A DNA stretch of 64,000 nucleotides from Daphnia carinata (taxonomy: Eukaryota > Arthropoda > Branchiopoda > Diplostraca > Daphniidae): NCBI RefSeq assembly GCF_022539665.2, contig NC_081336.1, positions 5,534,221 through 5,598,220 of the forward strand, in the 5' to 3' direction. Numbering within the stretch: the stretch's first letter is position 1; each line of letters starts with the position of its first letter. Position numbers and translations under genes: made by a program. The notes under the pieces were generated by a model. The model was not told the origin of the DNA, did not search any database, and worked only from the letters and a program-made list of their open reading frames with translations. Shown piece after piece: positions 34,542 through 44,780 of the stretch.

Positions 34542-34800
34542 CGTAGTGTTGGCAGCAATATCGTTGGACGTAACTCTTGAGCTATCAATAAGTTTACTTA
34601 AATATTCGCTCATACTTTTTTACGCCTTATTAAGAGTTTCTGTGACGGAAATCGTATTTGCTTCCACCTGAGCCCTTGTAGTTTCCAACTTCAATTCCAG
34701 CTTCAACATCTGAGCTTCGGTTTCTAACTCCCCATGGCTTGATTGTTGGAGAAGGCTGGTTGGTTTAAATCGAGTTTGTTTTCTGTACCACAAGAGGCGC
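34542..34800 (-). pseudogene. BEL/Pao gag fragment on the far side of Gypsy-1
   Basis: On the minus strand this reads ETEAQMLKLELKLETTRAQ, a coiled-coil segment of the kind found near the N terminus of BEL/Pao gag, with stops nearby. It directly abuts the CTAG duplication. The similar helical text at 22330-22230 (VELNAKIEDLRTEVDVM) on the other side supports one interrupted gag. Confidence 0.6.
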
Positions 34801-35803
34801 CTGCAACACCCTTTTGAATGTCATCCAAGTTGCAGACATCTTTCTGCACTCGTTGCACTCGAGTCAACACTCCTTGTCTTGTCTTCTTTGATTTAGCCAA
34901 AAATTTAGCCAGTACAAAACAACAAATATAACGGGATGTATTTAGATAATAAAAATATTTTTTTGTATCTTTATAAAGAAAAACCTTTTATAAATTCGGG
35001 AAACAAACTAGAAGCTCTTGCGGCTTCTAGTTAAAAAGATACACGCAAAATAAAAAAAGGCCTAATTTGGGGAAAGCCCTATGCAAGGCAATGGCGGCGC
35101 GAAACGGAAAACGGGGAAATTTTATACACATGAACGCACATATAACGTTCAGTTTTTTTTATGTACAACTATGCGCTGCATATCGCTGAATAGAAAATTC
35201 ATCTATGAGTATGCAAATTTTTTTTCTTAAACATAACTATAAGGGGTAATCCACAAATAAATAAAAACTAGGGGGACGTAGCGCCATAAGAAGCCATGTT
35301 AAAAGGGCCAAAAAATGACCGAGTGTATAATATTTTGGGTGGGTACTGTAGCTCCAACGAGCCCGCGTCTACCTGTAATTGGCAAAGATCTCGAAAAAGA
35401 TTCTACTGGGGACAGTCCGAGTTCCTATTCTAAACCAGTTTTGTTAAATAACAATACGGGGACTTTATCGCAAAGAAATATTGTCGTGAGGGGAAAATAG
35501 TGGACAAGGTTATCATTTCTGAAAAAACGCAGTAAAGTTAGTAGAAGATAGTCTTACAATTTATGCAACTCTAGAGATAAGGCGTATATCATTCACGATG
35601 GTATAAAAGCCCATACATTTTTAGCCCTTTCTAGTTTTCCCTGATTTTTCTAGTTCTCTTCACGTTCCTGTGTTGAAGTTAAGTAAAAATCGTAGGCATT
35701 CTTCATTTCTGTTATGTATTGCATTTTTCCCTTAAAGTTCAAAACAAATCATTTACAAAGTTAAGTCCAGTGTGACAATATATTTATGACGTCGCTAGAC
35801 TTG
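34801..35803. other. BEL/Pao remainder and unassigned DNA
   Basis: About 1 kb, AT-rich. A BEL 5' LTR is expected here but could not be matched to sequence near 18.4-18.7 kb. The block at about 35276-35350 (GTAGCGCCATAAGAA, then GGGTGGGTACTGT) recurs at about 55545-55605, so part of this interval belongs to another repeat. Confidence 0.45.
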
Positions 35804-36107
35804 TGTCGAATTCCAATGGGTGCCCTAGAGTTGATCTAGGGCAATGTTTTGCCCTAAATCTGTTCCAATGGACTGACGGGCAACTTTTTTCAGAGCAACT
35901 CTGTTTTTTTGTGTTCCAATGGCTGCCCCCCGCCTCTTTCGGGCGCTCACAAATGTCGAATTCCAATGGGGGCCCTACAGAGTAGGGTTAGAGCAGTCAG
36001 AAAACTAGCCATGACGTCATGCACCAGCCGGGGCATTGCCAGGTTTTGAGTCCATTGGAACACACTCTTTGTCTTGGTTCAAGCAGACGCATTTATCTGT
36101 AAAAAAA

Positions 36108-37533
36108 ATGGCAGGTATTCAAAATGTTTATGTTGTAGGAGATTTGTTATTGCCATTTATTGTGGAAAGTTCATCGTCTTCCGACGAATCGGATCTTGAA
36201 GGATTCGATAACTTCACAGCTGATAGTGATAGTGAATTCATTGTTTTGAGAGAATTTTTTCGTCGAAAAGAAAAAATTGAAAGACCAAAGTTGTCAACTT
36301 CATCACATGTGTGGTAAAGAATTATTCCCCAACTGAGGTATGTATTTATGTTATATAAAGCAAAAGAAAACATCTCTATTTAATAATACGAATTACATTA
36401 TATTTTTAGTTTCAAAGAAACTTTAAAATGAAGTTGAAACCTGCGATTTAATTAATCGAAGACTTCACGAACTGAAACTTCTTTTCAAAGACTACAAACC
36501 ATGGAGGAGTTGAAAAAATAACTGCTGAACTATCAATCCCTTCCTTTTTATGGTAAAAAAAAATTTAACTTGTTGATCGGAATCGCAACACCCTAATACT
36601 ATTTACAGGTACGCTGGTAATAAAAGCACCGTAAGATCTTTGGCAGGCCGTTTTGGCATGGGAGAGTCTTCATTCCACAGAGTAATGGGAAGAGTAATGG
36701 ATTACTTTAATGATATTGCCCCCCGTTTAATTTCTTTCCCAGTAACTCAAATATTGTAAATGATTTTGAAAAGGTGCATTTTTATTCGCTTGACTTTATA
36801 ACCCATTACCACTTAATCATTAGATCTTTATTGCAATAAATCGGAGGCATGCCTCGTATCTTAGGAGCTATTGATGGATCTTTTATGCCACTTAGGACAC
36901 CAGCTGGATCGATGGCCTCATCTTATGTTAATCGGCACAAACAGACCTCGATGACACTTCAAGGAATTGTCAGCTACGACAAATTATTCATCGACATTTT
37001 CGGTAATTGGCTTATAGCGTATATAATACTTTATATTTGAGTACTGTTACCTGTTATTTGAAATTATCTTAGGGGTTTCAAGCAGGATGCATGATTCTAC
37101 AATTTACAAGTCGTCATTTATATATAAAAAACTTGAAGAGCTTTGTGGAGAAAATTATCATATTCTTGGTGATGGTGCATATCCCATTTTATCTTGGCTT
37201 CTGACTGCATACAGAAACCCCGAGTCTGATGCAGAAAAGTTCTATAACAAGCGCTTCAACAAAACAAGAGATATCGCCGAAAATGCATTCGGACTTTTAA
37301 AGTAGCGATTCCGACAGCTTGTGCGGATGGATTTTCTTACAGCTGACACTGGATCAAAATTAATTGTGTCCTGCTGTGTTCTTCATAATTTATGTGTGAT
37401 GAGAAATGACACTTTGACGGATATACTTACCGCCGAAAACGAAGGGAATGGCGACATGACAAGCGATGAAGACGAAGAACCGACCCAATGGACTTTAGGG
37501 AATGCAAAAAAACCGCAAATTTTTCAAAAATGA
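36108..37533 (+). pseudogene. Harbinger DDE transposase, frameshifted
   Basis: Coding starts at ATG 36108 with an acidic N terminus (SSSSSDESDLEGFDNF). The conserved helical part (TEFQRNFKMK, ETCDLINRRLHELKLLFKDY) is spread over different frames with stops. SLAGRFGMGESSFHRVM follows near 36640. The catalytic region has GAIDGS (first Asp, near 36868), ILGDGAYP (second Asp, near 37170) and RDIAENAFGLLK (Glu, near 37280), followed at once by an in-frame TAG. The last piece, FLTADTGSKLIVSCCVLHNLC, is open to 37533. All three catalytic residues remain but at least four disruptions prevent translation of a full enzyme. The gene is split by short AT-rich introns, for example near 37030-37075. Confidence 0.85.
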
Positions 37534-37885
37534 TCGGAGAACACAAGCGAAGATGTATGGCTGATGATTTGTATACCAAATTTCGGCATTATCTGTATAA
37601 TTAATTTGATGAAAGGATGAATGAACGAATGAAATCATGAAATTAATAGTAATAATAAATGAATTTAATAACTTTAACAAATAAACGTTTCTTTATTTCT
37701 TTTTTTAAACATACATTACATATAAAATAAATTACAGGAACAAACATTGAAACGGTACACACAATAAACTGAATTGATATGGCAGAATTTAACAGGTCAA
37801 TTGACTAAATTTGAATCTGTGTTTTGTAGCTTAGCTGAATTAAAGAAATACTAATAATCGTGTTGCTGCTGAAGATAAGCTGCAG

Positions 37886-39292
37886 TTATTGTTCAGCACC
37901 ACCAGCTGGCTTGTTCTGCAACATTTTCCCCGAAGGCAAAGCTAGCAGGAAGGTATTCTTCTCTTCCAGCGCCTTCAGTTTTTGTTCGCGGAACATTTTG
38001 TGGTTTTCGTGTTCCGCTTTCAGGATTTCAAACTGCTGGCGCTGGACAGCAAGTAGCTCTTTCTTGCGAGTAACTCGCTTTTCTTCTTTTTCTTGCAAGA
38101 ACTTGATGATGTCTTCTTTGGTTGTCTTTTTGCGTTTTAGTGTGGACGGTGAGCCATCTCCCGAAGAACATTTACTGCTTCTGCCATCGGAGTTAGCTTC
38201 CGTGTTAGCCGAGCTGCTTGAGCTGCAGGCACTTCCGGCAGTTGGCAGTGTTAACGGTTTGGGATAGACTACCGCCCCTTGTCCACGCATGGCAGCGGGA
38301 ATCATGCCGTCGTCCTCTGCTCCAAGTTTTACAAATTCTTCATCGAACGCGGAGCGGTGCAGGACTTCACCAGTTGTTCCGTTCTCTCTGGTTGCAGTGG
38401 TGTGCCGCTTCTTCACTGTTTTAAATCTATTGATAAAAAATGGGCTTAGAAATAATAAATGATATGCGCAAATTGTATTCTTACCGGTTTTCAACATTTT
38501 CAGGAGATAAATGAGAAGCAGAATACTTCTCTTTTAACTGCCTAGCAAGCTGCACCCATAAAATCTTCTTTGTTTTGAACTTTTTCAGGGGTCTAACCTG
38601 TTGGAAATGCGCAGCGTACATTCTGTCCATCTCCCTGGTTTGCGATTTGTCCTTCCATTCGAATCTGCCGATGTCCGTTTTTGACTTCTTGGATAGCTCG
38701 TTGCAATTATTTTGTAGAGCCTTTCCTTTATTGCAACTAGACATTGCTAGTCTGGAAGTGTCCTGTATTTCATCGAACAAAGGTCCTACTAAAATGCAGA
38801 TCAGTTATAAGGGAGAGGTAATACCTGAAAAACAGATTACATATAGTGTTTAAATAATGACAATCCATAACTGCATGCCTGCTCACCTGAGTCATCCTCC
38901 ATATTGTAAACAGCATAGGTAGGGGACATCGGACTGTTGAAATTTTCCATCTCTGGGTCGATGGGCTTCTCAGGAATTGCTACATAACTACAACGAAGAG
39001 CCTCAGCATAACTTACCTGATTGTCCTCGTTAAACAAATCAGGATCAGTAGATATTGTAATTAGGTTACAGGCTATAAGTTGTTGAAAATGGAGTTGGAA
39101 AATAGGAATATTCCCTAAAAGTAAAATAATGAGACAACAATTACAATTTTTTTATAGTTTTATTTTAAAAATACCTGCGGAATCTTTTCCCAAAAAACCG
39201 ATAGTCGTCTCTTCCTCGTTTATAGACAATGTTTTATCATCATCACGATATAATTTTACGAATTCGCAAACACTTTCACTAGTATCAGTCAT
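37886..39292 (-). CDS. Harbinger Myb/SANT-like DNA-binding partner protein, intact
   Basis: Four exons, 39292-39175, 39114-38887, 38788-38485 and 38426-37886, join with GT/AG ends and matching phases into 396 codons without a stop. Residues about 140-215 form a Myb/SANT-like domain (RFEWKDKSQTREM, KKILWVQLARQLKEKY, VENRFKTVKKRH). The C-terminal part has a Ser-rich stretch, a nuclear-localisation-like KRKKTTK and a long charged coiled coil (KEEKRVTRKKELL to KLKALEEKN). In Harbinger systems this protein carries the transposase into the nucleus and onto the element ends (family knowledge). It runs opposite to the transposase, tail to tail about 350 bp away. That it is intact while the transposase is broken suggests recent loss or host retention. 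Confidence 0.85.
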
Positions 39293-39551
39293 TTTGAAAA
39301 TGTAAACAAACTTTCGACCAAAACAAAAACCATGTAACTGTTTCGTCTGCTAGAAAGTGCCCCGTTCAGGGTTTGAAAAAATGGAAAAAAGTCAGTTTTT
39401 GCGGGCGCCCGAAAGGGCAGTTTTAGGGCAACTCTAAAAATTTGGGGCAGCCATAGGAACACAAAAAACCAGAGCTGCTCCGAAAAAAGTTTGCCCCGTC
39501 AGTCCATTGGAACATACTTAGGGCAAAAAATTGCCTTAGGTCAACTCTAGG

Positions 39552-39819
39552 TAAACAGTAAAAACTGGTTTGAAATTACCCGGTAGGCTATTATTTACAT
39601 GTTAATGTTCCACAGCACTATTAATTCCAGTTACTTATAATATTATAGGAAAACATTTGCAGCCACAGCCAAGATAGCTCTCTCCAAGAATTAAAATGCA
39701 GTTATTTTAATGTTCTCTTATGCGCTGTATTACAAATAAAGAAAATATTTGAAGTTTGGTTTTATATTGTTTTTTTCTAAATTAAGGTTTGCAATGACAC
39801 ATAGTTATATATGAAAATT
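39552..39819. other. Short AT-rich spacer between Harbinger-derived pieces
   Basis: About 270 bp between the right inverted repeat of the Harbinger element and the inverted fragment. No features seen. Confidence 0.5.
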
Positions 39820-40129
39820 TTATAATATTTCAAAATAAAAATAAAAAGGGGTGGATGGAAATGGGACATAGGATGGTGATAGGAAGGTTTTAGGTATATG
39901 ATCTGATTCGTCAGAAGACGATGCAATTACCACAATTAATGATATTAACAAATTTATAACCTCAACACTTTCAATTTCTGCCATTTTTTGTTTACAAACG
40001 TGCGTTACAAGAGCGTCTGCTTGCACTACGACAAAAAATGTGTTTCAATGGGCCATAAACCTGGCAATGCCCCGGATGGTGCATGACGTCATGCCTAGTT
40101 TTCTGACTGCATTGCATCAATTCGACATT
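39820..40129 (-). pseudogene. Inverted fragment of a second Harbinger copy
   Basis: Minus-strand 40129 to about 39985 matches the plus-strand 35954-36130 region. Shared strings are TGTCGAATT, CAGTCAGAAAACTAG, CATGACGTCATGCACC and GGGGCATTGCCAGGTTT, and an ORF starts in the same place (MAEIESVEV against MAGIQNVYV). The fragment keeps the acidic SSSDESD text and then degenerates. It lies outside the right terminal repeat at 39551, so it is not the partner end of the first element. Confidence 0.7.
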
Positions 40130-42060
40130 GCAGAGCAAATCAGTTGTTTAAAACAAGAATATGCAAATCATACTCGCCACTCTGAAAAAGAAATTCGCCG
40201 GCTACGCATTAAGTACAAGTGTGAAAACGACTACCTTAACAAAGTAAATAATCGTTAAAAAAACTTGTCTTGAAAAATTACGATGTCGCTTCGTGAGCGT
40301 CAGAACTTGAAGGACCCAAACATCAAAGTTGGACAAGTTACAATTTTAAGGCAGCTAAAAAAGTCCACAAAAGTATGCAACAATATCAAAGAAATTAGAA
40401 AAAACATAATAAGAAAACCGACTGATGTTAAAAGATGTTGTTGATGAAGAAAAATGTCCAAGCAGCTTGCCAACTCTTTTTGAACGAAAAATGGAATTTT
40501 GGAAAAAGAACTGAAAACCGCAAGTACTCTTCATTCTTCCGGAAACTGACAATAAGCCTACATTGTTATTCGAATGCTGGGTATGAAAAAATTAGAACGA
40601 TCTTTACCTTGCCGTCTGTTCGAAGTCTTTGCTGCTACATTGCACCAGTCGGTTGCTCTTTCAGGATTTTAAAGAACGTCTTGGCTCAGATAATGACAGG
40701 CATCGCAGAAGGAACGCACGGCCAAATGTAACTCTAAGTCTCGATGAAATGTCAATCCAGAAGGCGCTGTGCAATAACGCCCACAACTAAAGAAATATAT
40801 GGAATTTACAAATTTACTAGAGGACAAAACCTCCAGTTGGTAAGCAGATCATAAAATTTTTGCTACACAAGTCTTAGTGTTGTACGCCGTAGAGTTGTAT
40901 GCCGTAGTGTTGTATGCCGTAGGATGGAAAATGAAAATCGTCTGGGGCTTATTGCTTTACGAACCATTTCACAAGGCTAGCACAAACAGCACAAACACCG
41001 AAAAGCATTCTCATACTTGGATTTCCAAAACCGGCAAAATGGTCGTACGTTACAAAGCTCTTCGAATACCGGACCGCCTAGGATTTCTTCTTGGTAACAA
41101 AGTTAACCAAAAACCTCGTCGACATTGGCACAAACAAGCTAAAAGTAGTTCTGGCTGACCAAGTCTTGAGTAATTCGACTGCAGTTACTCTTCGCCATTT
41201 ACGGGATGATCTGAAACACCGAAATATAGAGTCTTATTTTCACTGTAACGTAAAAATGATTTTACTTTTTGAATAGGGTCTTATTTACATTTGAGGGAAG
41301 TGAGGCCACTGAGGAGTAGGCCTACTGTCGGATGTTCAACAAAATTTTCCGAATGCTGAACTCGTGGAATCCCAAACAAACAGACGACAGAGCATCACTG
41401 ACACTTTCCAACCTGTCGGAAAAAGAGTTTAAAGGATTACAAAACTCTGTTACATTTTAAATTTACTTCCCGCAAGTTAGTTAGTGACAGCAAATGGAAG
41501 GCTTTAATTATTGGCTTCACCACCGCAATGAAATCAACAATATCATTTACATGGAATATTTTGACTCAAGAAAAGCCTATGGGTTATGTTTGCACGAGAC
41601 ATACCCATTAGGACTCACTGGAACATTTCTTTAGCATCGCCTGGTTACGGAGTATCTTAAGTGACAATCCCACTGCAATTCAAGTGAAGCTTATAATGAG
41701 AAAACGCCTAGTATAAAAAGTGTTGGTGTCACACCTTCTTTGCCATCTAACTGTTCACTTATTCCTTCTAAAATATTAAAAAACTGAATTGTGAAATTTA
41801 AAATGATGTTATTGACACTGAAATCGGTATAGAGGTTGAGCTTTTATGATGAAGTAGATTTTAATGCTTCCAACATGAATTATACATTTACAAACCAGTG
41901 TCTTGCCTATATTGCTGGACAATGTGTTGTGAAAATGGAACGTGTCTTTGACAGTGTCATGTGTAAAAATTCATTATTTGGCTCCCTTTGATGATTCCTA
42001 CGGAGAAGCCACAGCAAACATTTAAAATTTAAGGAAGAGCAGATTGATATGCATTTTTTC
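40130..42060 (+). pseudogene. Decayed P-element/THAP9-like transposase
   Basis: Scattered plus-strand blocks in several frames suggest this family: a coiled-coil start (ISCLKQEYANHTRHSEKE), NVTLSLDEMSIQKALC near 40735, a region with FHKASTNS near 40970, VLADQVLSNSTAVTLRHLRD near 41150, and LAYIAGQCVVKM near 41905. Many stops and shifts separate them. The order and spacing fit a transposase of about 700 residues. The remnant is old; the family assignment is by motif only. Confidence 0.4.
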
Positions 42061-42149
42061 AACTTTATTTTAGAATGCCCATTCTTACTTCAACACAAAC
42101 CACATACCACATAGAAGCCTGCAGTAACCAAGTGACATAGGTTTTTTTA

Positions 42150-42720
42150 ACGATGTGTTCCTTCTCTGGATGAATGCATCTCAATGTGTGTGTTTCCAGA
42201 ACTTCCCGGCCTCCTGCAGCACTAGAGTTTGAGCGAATTCATGGCAGGTTGTAGTTGCATTTGATCCTACTACTTTAATTTAACTTTCTTTTTTTTAAAT
42301 ATTACTACTTCTTTTAACATTGGGGATACCACTGCGGTTGGTGTTTCCGATTTCGGTTTTACTGTTTTTTTAGATAGCCCAGGTGTGGCCTTGTCCGCAT
42401 AAGTAGCATTTATGTAAACTCCAACACCCGCTTAGCTGATAATATTGTGCTTGACACTTTTAACACTGTTTTTCTTGGTTAACTTAACGTTAACGTTCAG
42501 TTTTCTTTCCAAAGGTGGTATGACATTTGGTCGGAGAATGTTTACCATTGCAAAATAAACATCTGCTGTTTGGTGTGCTAATTTGTTTTGCGATCTCTGG
42601 GGTGGTGTTTTTTAGTTCCTGTAACTGTTAGTTCAGCCGCTGTTAGTGTAGTGATAATTCGTTCCTGTCTTTTGTTTTTCAACGATTTATTTTTTGTTTC
42701 TTTTTCACGCTCTCCTGTAT
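42150..42720 (-). pseudogene. BEL/Pao gag zinc-knuckle remnant
   Basis: Minus-strand 42565-42520 reads CLFCNGKHSPTKC. A second degenerate set (GCWSLHKCYLCGQGHTW) follows near 42440-42370 and loses its last Cys to a stop. Paired fingers of this form are typical of BEL/Pao gag. Beyond it, FAQTLVLQEAGKF near 42200 may be protease-linked text. The surrounding frame is full of stops. Confidence 0.45.
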
Positions 42721-42832
42721 AATAAGCATATTGTAGCACTGGACTTAAATCGATTTTTAAAAATTTGTATCAAAACTGAGGATAACACAATAATAACAAT
42801 AACACATAATTTACGGCTTTTACTTAACTATC

Positions 42833-44780
42833 ATGAATAACATAGGAAGAGTAAAAGTATCGAGAGAAAGTCTGACGAAAAATAAAGTACGATGGGTGTT
42901 TATACCATCATCAGAGAATGTACGTACCTTCTCTAGGGCCACACGAATTCTTACTAACAGTTACACAACATTGTGTGTTCGAAATGCCTTGTACAACAAA
43001 CTTGTGCAAAAATGTTTAGAAAATGCCCTGATAGATAGTACTACAAAGAATAAAAATCTCGAAGCGGAATTACAAAAGACCAATATACAGGCAGGAAACC
43101 GAGAAGAAAAAAATTGGTATCTGGAGAATAGAATGAAAGAATATAGAAAGCAACAGGTAACATTCGCTGAAACCGAAGACTTAGACGCCTCCAACGAACC
43201 AGGAGAAATAAGAAAACTAGTGAGTGAGATGAGCGACCTAACCTCAATAACAGAAGGAGACAAATCCCTTCACTTCGAGCTAGAATCAGAACAAGTCGAA
43301 AAGTTACAACAACTTAACTATGACCTAAAAAACCAAATCAAGACCCAAAACGATAACCTCCTTCAACTCAAACAAAAGTATCAGACTCAAAGAAAAAGTC
43401 AAAATGGGACTTTCACACAAAGAAACTTCGAGAATTGACCGCGACACAACGAATAGCGATAGCATCGATACATCCACATCCCAACCGATGGTGAAAGCAT
43501 TAGGAGAATTGTTTTCGAGAGAAGACAAAAAGTCAATTCCAATTTTCAAAGGGAAAAGTACTGATAAATTAATAACAGAATGGCTAAAGGACGCAGAACA
43601 TGTAGCACGCAACAACGACTGGGACGACAACCAAAAAATAAGATTCTTCTCCGACAGACTAAAAAGTGATGCCCTAGAATGGCATGGAAACTACGTAGAA
43701 GAGCAAGGTGATGAGTTAAGTTATGACGAGTGGAAAACCGCCATCATTGCAAGATTCCAGGATGCATACGACTTAGCAGCACAAAGAAAAAAGTTATCCA
43801 CACTAAAACAAAAACCCGAAGAAAAATGCAAAGCCTTTATCTCAAGAATCAACAGTCTCTACGAGTCCATTGAAGGCAAGGAAGACAAATCAGACCAAAA
43901 CCAAACCATTGTCGAAGGTCGACTCATCAACACAGTCAAGAGGATGAGAGATCATACCAAAATCAAAATTTTAATGCAAGGCATACTACCAAAATTTCGA
44001 GCTGAACTCTATTTTAGAATGCCTGAAGACCCTGAAGATTTTGACCAGCTATGTAGACAACTAATCATATCCGAAGGCATCCTATATAGCAACGAGACTG
44101 CAGAAGACAAAGAAATAAACGCGGTAATCGCAGGGATAACGCATCACGAGAAACAACAAGACAATGAACATTCGCAACAAAAGACAGAAATTGAATTCTT
44201 CAAACAAAAAATTCGGGAACTGGAAAATACTAATAAGAATCGTGGATTGTCACAGGATTCCGATATAACCATAGCAGCAGCAGATCGTTACGAACCAAGA
44301 TCCCCACGATCGAGTGATCGATCACAAAATCCGCGTGTTCGATTCAACGAGAGACCGAATAGCAGAGGTCCCAGTAGTGACCGAAATTTCAATCGTAGCA
44401 GAGAGAGCAGCCCATATCGCAACAACTGTACTTCACCACGAAAAGAAGGTACCTCTCCAGGGTATAGGCAATCCAATTACCCTTCCTATCAACAAACGCA
44501 AAGACACCCATACAGCAACGGACAGATACATTACAATCAACCAAATTTTCAACCACACAACAATCAACAAGGGTATCGTCAAAACCCGGGTTATCCCAAA
44601 CAATACCACAGCAATGACAAAACCAACCAAACACCCCCGACACCTTTGAGAATAAGGTTATTATTTGTTACAAGTGCAATAAAAGAGGACACATTGCACG
44701 AGAATGTTGGACAGATATGGCACGTATCAACAATCCGAACCGCCGTCCAATGCAGTAAACACGATATCCTTACCAAATAA
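42833..44780 (+). pseudogene. Gypsy-2 gag
   Basis: The first frame (to 43438) is a coiled-coil protein (KSLHFELESEQVEKLQQLN). The capsid frame starts at ATG 43404, overlaps it by 35 bases in the +1 frame, and contains IPIFKGKSTDKLITEWLKDA, RFFSDRLKSDALEW and KRMRDHTKIKILMQGIL. The C-terminal part is Arg/Ser/Tyr/Asn/Gln-rich. The zinc knuckle CYKCNKRGHIAREC (44666-44707) lies in a different frame from the end of the capsid ORF. In the sister copy Gypsy-3 the coiled-coil and capsid parts are in one frame, so the overlap here comes from a small deletion and not from programmed shifting. Confidence 0.8.

Larger units (their letters stand above)
35824..39551 (+). mobile_element. PIF/Harbinger DNA transposon with two genes
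   Basis: The left end (CCTAGAGTTGATCTAGGGCA, from 35824) is repeated in inverted, diverged form at the right end (to 39551). Inverted similarity extends over more than 120 bp and includes CCAATGGACTGACGGG. Inside are a plus-strand DDE transposase pseudogene and a minus-strand Myb/SANT-like gene, the two-gene layout of Harbinger elements. TGTCGAATTCCAATGGG occurs twice in direct orientation at the left end (35804 and 35954), so the ends are rearranged. I could not define a 3-bp target duplication. Confidence 0.8.

Noticed and set aside
43404-43438. Programmed frameshift between the two Gypsy-2 gag frames
   Set aside because: The sister copy has the two parts in one frame, so a 2-bp deletion explains the overlap.
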